Assembly (NCBI GenBank): GCA_947685225.1
Contig: CANTUV010000035.1
Coordinates: 3,107,501-3,171,500, forward strand
DNA from: Garcia nutans
Lineage: Eukaryota; Streptophyta; Magnoliopsida; Malpighiales; Euphorbiaceae
DNA length: 64,000 nucleotides
Direction of reading: 5' to 3'
In this document: positions 57,678 to 64,000 of the stretch, piece after piece
Numbering within the stretch: position 1 is the stretch's first letter
Layout of the letters: each line of letters begins with the position of its first letter
Translations under genes and position numbers: made by a program
Notes under the pieces: generated by a model
The model's database searches: none
Told to the model about the DNA's origin: nothing
What the model saw: only the letters and a program-made list of their open reading frames with translations

Positions 57678-59943
57678 CTTATATAATTGTTCAAAAAAAA
57701 ATCTCTTATATATGCCAAAAAAAAGAAAAATTTAAAATTATGATTTTATGAAATAAAAAAATAATTATTTTTTAATTATATTCTTATTATTAATGAATTA
57801 ATGAATTAATAAAATAAAATAAACTAATATTAATAAATTAATAAAAAAAATATTTTAATTTATTTAAAATATTTTTTATAAAATTAAGAAAATATAATAA
57901 TTATTTTAATATTTTTTAGAATAAATTATTTTAATATTTATGTACGAGTTAAATGTCAAAATTTAGTAAAAATTTAGTAGGACTGAAGTTGCTTGGCTTT
58001 TTAAATGATCACACTATGGACTAACAATAATGATAGTTGGATTAGCTTGTCTCCTGCTCATTAATAATAGTTTAATTTAGCTTGGCTGCTAATAATTGTT
58101 TATTTATCTTGGCTGTTAGTAATATTTTAATATTACTAAATATTAAAAACCCACTTGCGTAGTAATTATAATAACGTTATGTTATATTATAAGGTTTTCA
58201 TCTATTTATGTACAATATGAATAATACATAAATAGATTGGTAATTGGTATTTTTACACCTATAGATATCCAATTTCCAAATTATTATTCGTATTAAATTT
58301 TTATTTATAGTTCTTTGATTGAAAAATTTATAACTATGAATTAAATATTAAATTAAATTAAAAAAATTAAATATTTACTACTAAATTAAACAATAAATAC
58401 AATTTTGATACATTCTCTTTATTATATTTTAAAAAATCATATATTACTAATTTTATCTTATACTCTTCTTCAACAATTTAAAAATTAATATTTGATATTT
58501 ATAAGTCAAATTTTTTTATAACTCAAAATGTAGCGGCGTCAATATTTATCATAATAACTAATGACAACAATATTACACAGCTCTTTCAATCCAAGTTGTA
58601 TTAATTATATTTCTGTTAAAAAAAGTTATATTAATTATATTATTATATAATGGAAAGCGTATGGTCATCAAAATTAATTAATTATAGGTGTGAAATCTAT
58701 GAGCCAAAAAATGATTGAATATTAAATTATTCAACACAATAAATTAATTATATAGGCACATGCCAAAGGATTGATATGATTGAGTAGTCAACATGCCTTG
58801 ATAATTTGACAAATTATTATAGTCTTTATCATAATAGCACTAGTGCATTTAATTATATAAACATTTTAAAAAAATTGATTATATAATTTTATTTGATCAA
58901 TCATATTATATTTATTTATAAATATTATATAAAATAAAATATTTAGTCCATTAAATTTTATTGACTAATTGATAAAATATTTTATTTAAAAAAATAAAAA
59001 AAATATTTTACTGAAAAAATGGATCGAGAAGTTCATATCTCAAAATTAATCGTACCCTTAATTTAAGATATAATAAAATAAAAAAAATATTATAAAAGTA
59101 ATTTATGTATTACTTAAATTTTTTCTATAAAATTGAGTTACAGCTAAATTAGTTAATTTTTTTCAATCTTTTTTTCAGTATTTTATTGCATATTTTAAAT
59201 ATAGTAATATAATTTTTTTAATAAAATATAATATCTATAATATATTATTGTAAAATATATTTTTAATAATTAATTTTTTCAGGTAATTTATCAAATGTAT
59301 TATTATATTTAATAAACAAGATAAATAAAAATTTAATAAACAACTTTTTTTTTTACTTTTTCCATTCTTTTCACCTTTATTAGATTAAATTAAATATTAG
59401 ACCTCACATCTAAAAAAAACTCGGGAAGTATTTTTTTTCTTCTAAATATTATTCATGAACTATTTAATTATTGAAAAATTTATATGGATTATCACCTTTT
59501 TTACAAAAATATTTTACAATTTTTTTAAAAAGTTTAAAAATATGAATTTTTAAATTTAATTGAAAAAAATACTCTATGATATGTATAACTTTGAAGGTTT
59601 TTTTTAATTAAAGATAAAAAAAGATATTTAAAAAATAAATACTTTTAAAAAATATTCACTTTTTATGGAATTTTTAGCAAAGCAAACTCAAGCTATTAAA
59701 TATAATTTATTAATTTATTAGTATTGAAATTATTTTCGAAATTAAGAATCTGAATTTTTAATAAAAATAATAAATTCATATTTTTATTTTGTATATAATT
59801 ATGCACTTTGCTTGTAAAATTTTATTATACAGGATAACGCTAAAAGTAGCAGTGCTTTAGTAAAAATTTTATTTATTTATTTTCAACTGCATAATTATAC
59901 TTTGAATTTTTATGTATTAATTTGTATAGCCTACCCTTATTTT
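57678..59943. other. AT-rich intergenic DNA, nothing recognised
   Basis: Extremely AT-rich spacer between two hAT-related elements. No gene, RNA or clear repeat structure was recognised. Confidence 0.5.
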
Positions 59944-60454
59944 TAGGAGTGGGTATTAATCGATCTGGTTAATTAATTGATCGGTTAACTAAATTAAATT
60001 TTTAAAAAATTTAACGGAATCGACCGAATTTTTATTTCGATTGATTCGATTAATTAATCAAATCAAATTGATTAGTTCGATTAATTAACTGAACCGATTA
60101 ATTTTTTTAATTTCATAATAAAAATTTTATTTAGAAAAAAATTAATATAATTAAATAACTAAATAAAACTTATTAAAAACTAAAAAAATAACTTTATTTT
60201 GTAATAAAATTTATATTTATGGTAAAAAAATTAATATAATTAAAAATTAAACAAAAATAATAAATAAATATTTTTTTTTAAAAAAATTGGTTTACTATTG
60301 ACTGATCAAATTGAATCGGATAACTGTTAACACTAAAATTTTATAACTTATTTGACCGAATCGATCGAATTATTCTAAATTTGATTAATAAAATTAAATT
60401 TTTAGTTAATTAATAAAAAATTCAGCCGTTGAATCAAAATTTTACTCACTCCTA
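59944..60454. mobile_element. hAT-type MITE, about 511 bp
   Basis: The left end reads TAGGAGTGGGTATTAATCG; the right end, inverted, reads TAGGAGTGAGTAAAATTTTG, so nine of the first ten bases match. Flanks are CTTATTTT (59936-59943) and TTTATTTC (60455-60462), 8 bp with two mismatches, suggesting an older insertion. Subterminal CGATCGA/GAACCGATT-type motifs are repeated. No ORF. Confidence 0.65.
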
Positions 60455-60871
60455 TTTATTTCTACCAAATTTAAAAAATGTATGACATATCCGCATAAAT
60501 TATTTTAAGTAACAACCAATCAACTAAACTCCACTATTAAAAGAATTCGCAGTAATAAAAATTAGAGCTTTGGAAGTATAAAATTTTGGAATATAAACGA
60601 AAGATTGTGTAAAATGCAAAAAGTTATAGAAATTACTTCTCATTTACATATTTTGCATATTCTATAAAAAATTCGGAAGAGTAAATCTACCAAATGAAAT
60701 GAAAAGGAGAAAAAACAAAACAAAACAAAGCTGCAAACAGTAATAAAAATGAAAAACCTAACAGTTCAGAATATAATTTTGCTCCCCACAAAAAGTCTTC
60801 GTCTTCAAACACAAAAAAGCTAATACTTACTTCAGAGCATATTTTGTAATCCTTTCCTCTTCTTTCTCACA

Positions 60872-60931
<60 letters not shown>

Positions 60932-62146
60932 GCGTGTGTTACTTATGTCCAGTAGTAACTCTCTGCAAGAAAAAGAAAGAGGAGATCTGATTATAATTCC
61001 CAAAAACAACAAGCCCTAAGGCAGAAATCAACAAATTAACCATAGTTCAAGAACTATTTTTGTTTATTTTTAGGTAAAATGCAAAAAGAAAAAGATTACA
61101 GTCATTTATAGCAAGCATAAAGGAATTGTTTCAAGAAAAAAAATACATGAATAACAAATAGACTTATCTAAAATATATCCAAACGACACACATTAAACTA
61201 TAACAAATGCTACCGAAATTGAATAACTTTTTTTTTTCTGAATAGTGGATAAATGTCCATTTTTATAAAAATATTATTTGGCTAATACTTACGCAAATTT
61301 TGAAAACACAGATGGAGAGCATATTTCAATTGAGACAAGACTTAAAAATTGAATGTCTAATTTTCTTTTATAAAAAAAAGCATACTTTTAATTAAAAGTG
61401 ATAAAATACTTATAGAATTCAACTATAATAATCTATGCAAAGGAACATCATTTTCAATGGAAAACCAAATTGCCTTTCAATAGGTAGAAGAAACCCATCC
61501 ACAATAAGGTTACATTGTCTTTATATTAAGAGATCAATTAGCTCAAGAAATTCCTATATAAAATCTCCTCTTAGCTAACTCAAGTTTTTGTCTCTCAACC
61601 AAAAATCAAGAAAAAAAAAAGAGTTGATTTTCTCAAATGTTTTAGTATAAAATCTCAGGCTATTTTATGTCTTTATTTGTATGCACAATATGTTTATATT
61701 TCAAAGACTAAAATTTAATGCAAAATCAAAGGGCTATTGAGTTCAAAAAAAAAAAAAAAGAGTGCTATTCCTTAAAGGTTAAGGTTCATATTTTCCTAGC
61801 AATGAAAAGACTAACTTCTCTTGGCCAATTTTCTTATCCAACCAATCTATTGGCTTATGCATAAAAGAGTAATTATAGTGGTTTTCCACTGTTATTATGT
61901 TTACCAGATTTATGAAATACCTACCTAGATTATACAAAAGCGTATAAGAAAACATCCACAAATTCAAAACTCTTCATGGTAAAAACTGGAAAAAAAAACA
62001 CCCACGTGGGCGCACCAGTAAAAATCACTTAACTAGAGAACAAAACAAATACCCAAAGAAAGTAAAAGGTAAAGAAGACGTACCTAGAATAGAAAATTAC
62101 TTCAAACGGACCTCAAAAGAAGATCAACAAGACAAGCCAAAGAACT
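60455..62146. other. spacer and LBD gene 3' region with compound microsatellite
   Basis: The 62000-62146 portion probably contains the 3'UTR of the LBD gene (minus). A compound (TC)n(TA)n tract at 60875-60931 lies in a leader-like plus-strand context (pyrimidine-rich before it, GAGGAGATC purine-rich after it), but no coding region follows on the plus strand. Confidence 0.5.
60875..60931 (+). repeat. (TC)n(TA)n compound microsatellite
   Basis: About 17 TC units pass directly into about 11 TA units. The structure closely resembles the tract in the HHO5-like leader at 37785-37831. Confidence 0.92.
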
Positions 62147-63103
62147 TCAACAAGATGGACCAACACTTCTGCCTTCTTCACTTCCAGAGCTTTGCTGCTG
62201 CTGCTGCTGCTGCTGTTGGGTTTGTTGAGCCTGCTGTTGTTGCTGAGGTTGAAGCAAAAGCTGCGACTGAAGCTGATGGTGATGGTGCTCTGCTTGTTGT
62301 TGAATTTGGAATGGATTATCGTAAGTACCCAGAGCCAAAGAAGGTGATATAGTAGCACTAGTAGCACCAAGCTGATTATATCCAGTAGCAGTAACCGAAC
62401 TCGCCGCGTCAAATCCACTGTTAAACCTCACAATCTCTTGCGGGTGCTGAGATTGAGTTTGGTGCTGTGGCGGCTGCTGCTGCTGATCATAAGCCCTGAA
62501 CATGTCCTGTTGGCCTCCAACAGCCACAGTGGCAGCTAATTGCTGTGCCTCTAACAACTGCTGGTTATGATGATGATGCAACGGTTGTTGATGAGGTGGT
62601 TGCTGAGGATGCTCTCTTATAATCAATTGTCCACCGTATACCGGCCCCGTCCGAATACCCATCATCGGCAACATATTATGTGGCATGACATTAGAAGCTG
62701 ATGGGTTACCCATATGCTGTTGTGGAATAAAAGTCGGCGGTTGCAGAATCGGAAGCATTGCATTAGAACCCATATACTGAGCGAGCTCTTTTTTGGCATG
62801 GTAAAGGTCATTTTGGAGTAGCTTTAGTTTATGTTGAAGAACTGAAATTAGACCCACACAGCCATAAACAGGATCTCGGAGACGCTCCTCAGCTTCATAA
62901 GCAAGTGAATTGACAGCATCTTCACGGTTGGCAGCATTAAGCTCATTGAGAATCTTAGCAACATTACTTGCCCCAAAAACTTTATGAACACTGGCAAACT
63001 TTTGAGGCTGATCTGGTGGGAAATATGGTGCAAAAACACAGTCTTGGGTACATTTTCGCCTCAAAAACTTGCAAGCCGCACATGGTGAATTCGAAGATGA
63101 CAT
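62147..63103 (-). CDS. LBD36: LOB-domain transcription factor, AS2/LBD36 type
   Basis: A class I LBD (ASYMMETRIC LEAVES2-like) DNA-binding protein; this branch acts in lateral-organ polarity and boundary control. A single uninterrupted CDS gives 318 residues. The C-block CX2CX6CX3C is at Cys8, Cys11, Cys18 and Cys22; the GAS block lies at about 36-84 (FASVHKVFGASNVAKIL, DPVYGCVG with Pro78); a leucine-zipper-like helix follows at about 85-105 (LISVLQHKLKLLQNDL). The MSSSNSPCAACKFLRRKC start matches the LBD36/AS2 group, which fixes the ATG at 63103. Residues from about 160 on are low-complexity, rich in Gln and His with several poly-Q runs encoded by mixed CAG/CAA (62190-62300, minus), typical of an activation or interaction region. 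The plus-strand open frame at 62155-62352 is a shadow of these repeats. The gene is intact; orthology to LBD36 rather than another AS2-like member is inferred partly from its neighbours. Confidence 0.93.
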   Translation of the reverse strand: MSSSNSPCAACKFLRRKCTQDCVFAPYFPPDQPQKFASVHKVFGASNVAKILNELNAANREDAVNSLAYEAEERLRDPVYGCVGLISVLQHKLKLLQNDLYHAKKELAQYMGSNAMLPILQPPTFIPQQHMGNPSASNVMPHNMLPMMGIRTGPVYGGQLIIREHPQQPPHQQPLHHHHNQQLLEAQQLAATVAVGGQQDMFRAYDQQQQPPQHQTQSQHPQEIVRFNSGFDAASSVTATGYNQLGATSATISPSLALGTYDNPFQIQQQAEHHHHQLQSQLLLQPQQQQQAQQTQQQQQQQQQSSGSEEGRSVGPSC

Positions 63104-64000
63104 TTTATATTTTCTGTCTTTCCTCTATTATCACCTGAAAACAAATACAAAACCCAGAAAACAAAAATTAAAATCAATTCATTTCATTAATCCTCGTAAA
63201 AACTAAAATCAATTCATTTCATTAATCCTCATCATTTCTTACTCACAAAAAAAAGTTCTTTTTTTTTCTTTTAATAAATATTACTATTAACAATGATTCA
63301 GAGAAGCTTCGTGCACCCAATTTATGAAAATATTTTTTCTTTTCTCCTTTCTCTCTTTCCAAGGGAAATATATACATAATCAAACAGTGTATAACAAGAA
63401 ATCTAAGAAACGTTAAAAATAATTCAAAAGATTCATATATATATATATATATTTAACAAAAGCCAAACTGTAAAAGATCATGGCGATTTGAACAAGAACA
63501 GATTCATGAGCATTGATATAAAATGGAAAATAAAAGAAAACAAAAATCAATAATCAACTTTTCACATACAAGCTCTTTACTTCTCACTTTAGAAACTTTC
63601 TCCCAACTTGAAATGCAAGAAACTGATAATAATCTAAAAAGTTCTCTCAAGATCCATTTTCCATAACAAAAGAAAAAGATCAAAATTTCCTTTTCAAAAC
63701 TCAATCTTAATCTCTGTAACCAGACACCCTATGACTTCTGAAAATATTCATCTAAAACAAAAAAAAATTAAAAATCCAAAAAATCTCAAGTCATTTACCT
63801 TCAAATTTCTCCTAGCAAATATGAAAATAACAGTGAAAAAACAAAAAGAATATTAAACTCGTTTTTCTCAGATAAACCTCTCTCTCTTTTCTTGGGCGTC
63901 TTCAACGTCAAGATAAGAAGACTAACCGTCAAGAAACCGTCAATACGGCACCGTTTTGATTTTTAAAAAAAAACTGTATCAAAGAAAATGGCGTACCAGA
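63104..64000 (-). promoter_or_regulatory. LBD36-like 5' leader with a probable 5'UTR intron
   Basis: On the minus strand a good donor, TTGAAG|GTAAAT, lies at 63799/63798 and a good acceptor, TTTTCAG|GTGA, at 63135/63134, about 30 bases before the ATG. Together they define a 664-base intron at 63798-63135 that leaves the CDS untouched. AS2-type genes are known to have a leader intron. A tandem near-duplication (AAACTAAAATCAATTCATTTC units at 63164-63225) and an (AT)n run (63434-63451) lie inside it. Bases 63799-64000 would be first exon and promoter, cut by the window end. Confidence 0.6.

Noticed and set aside
62155..62352. Plus-strand Ala-rich open frame
   Set aside because: Antisense shadow of the CAG/CAA Gln repeats in the LBD gene.
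1..64000. CRISPR arrays, operons, phage or bacterial islands
   Set aside because: The window is plant nuclear DNA; the regular repeats seen are microsatellites, transposon parts or AT-rich tandem units.

Overview
The window is nuclear DNA of a flowering plant. Long AT-rich spacers, GT-AG introns, microsatellites, several plant transposon families and six plant-type gene families all point that way. Protein flavour suggests a eudicot, probably a rosid and perhaps Malpighiales, but the species cannot be read from the window.

Layout, left to right. (1) 1-1.2 kb: decayed minus-strand caulimovirid-like (movement-protein-like) fragment. (2) 2.1-11.8 kb: a broken tandem array of helper NLR genes of the RPW8-NB-ARC-LRR (NRG1) type. 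Copy 1 (2135-6405) has lost a working exon 1, including its P-loop. A promoter/start relic sits at about 7340-7560. Copy 2 (8569-11801) keeps its ATP-binding motifs but has several frame breaks. (3) 12331-17223, minus: an intact nine-exon subclass III SnRK2 kinase of 361 codons (SnRK2.2/2.3 type). (4) 17.5-26.1 kb: gene-free, AT-rich, with a Stowaway MITE, a small hAT MITE, a three-copy tandem repeat and microsatellites. (5) 26155-30307, plus: a six-exon DEK_C plus double-SWIB protein. (6) 30.3-37.7 kb: gene-free, with a probable LINE 3' fragment. (7) 37939-39628, plus: a five-exon GARP/MYB repressor of the HHO5 (NIGT1/HRS1) type. (8) 40.85-42.46 kb: a long imperfect inverted repeat followed by a retroelement-like block. 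(9) 45012-53246, plus: a misato (tubulin-like) gene with a complete 3.3-kb RTE-clade LINE in its first intron, an anomalous GA donor and a one-base frameshift. (10) 54223-57669: a hAT-type element without transposase, then AT-rich DNA with a second hAT MITE. (11) 62147-63103, minus: an AS2/LBD36-type LOB-domain gene with a probable 5'UTR intron reaching towards the window end.

The genes are independent eukaryotic units, not an operon, but their order is informative. NRG1, SnRK2.3 and LBD36 are neighbours on Arabidopsis chromosome 5 (At5g66870 to At5g66910), while HHO5 and misato are neighbours on chromosome 4 (At4g37180 and At4g37190). The window appears to hold an ancestral order that was split or thinned in Arabidopsis. 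These locus assignments are from memory. Functionally it carries ABA-signalling, chromatin, nitrate/phosphate-response, organelle/cytoskeleton and leaf-polarity genes beside a dying immune-helper cluster.

I found no convincing new biological system. The best leads are the NRG1C-like truncated helper NLR, the apparently intact RTE LINE filling a short misato intron whose donor looks damaged, and the 1.6-kb inverted repeat, which could make a long hairpin RNA. Exon boundaries were placed by eye from splice consensus and phase.
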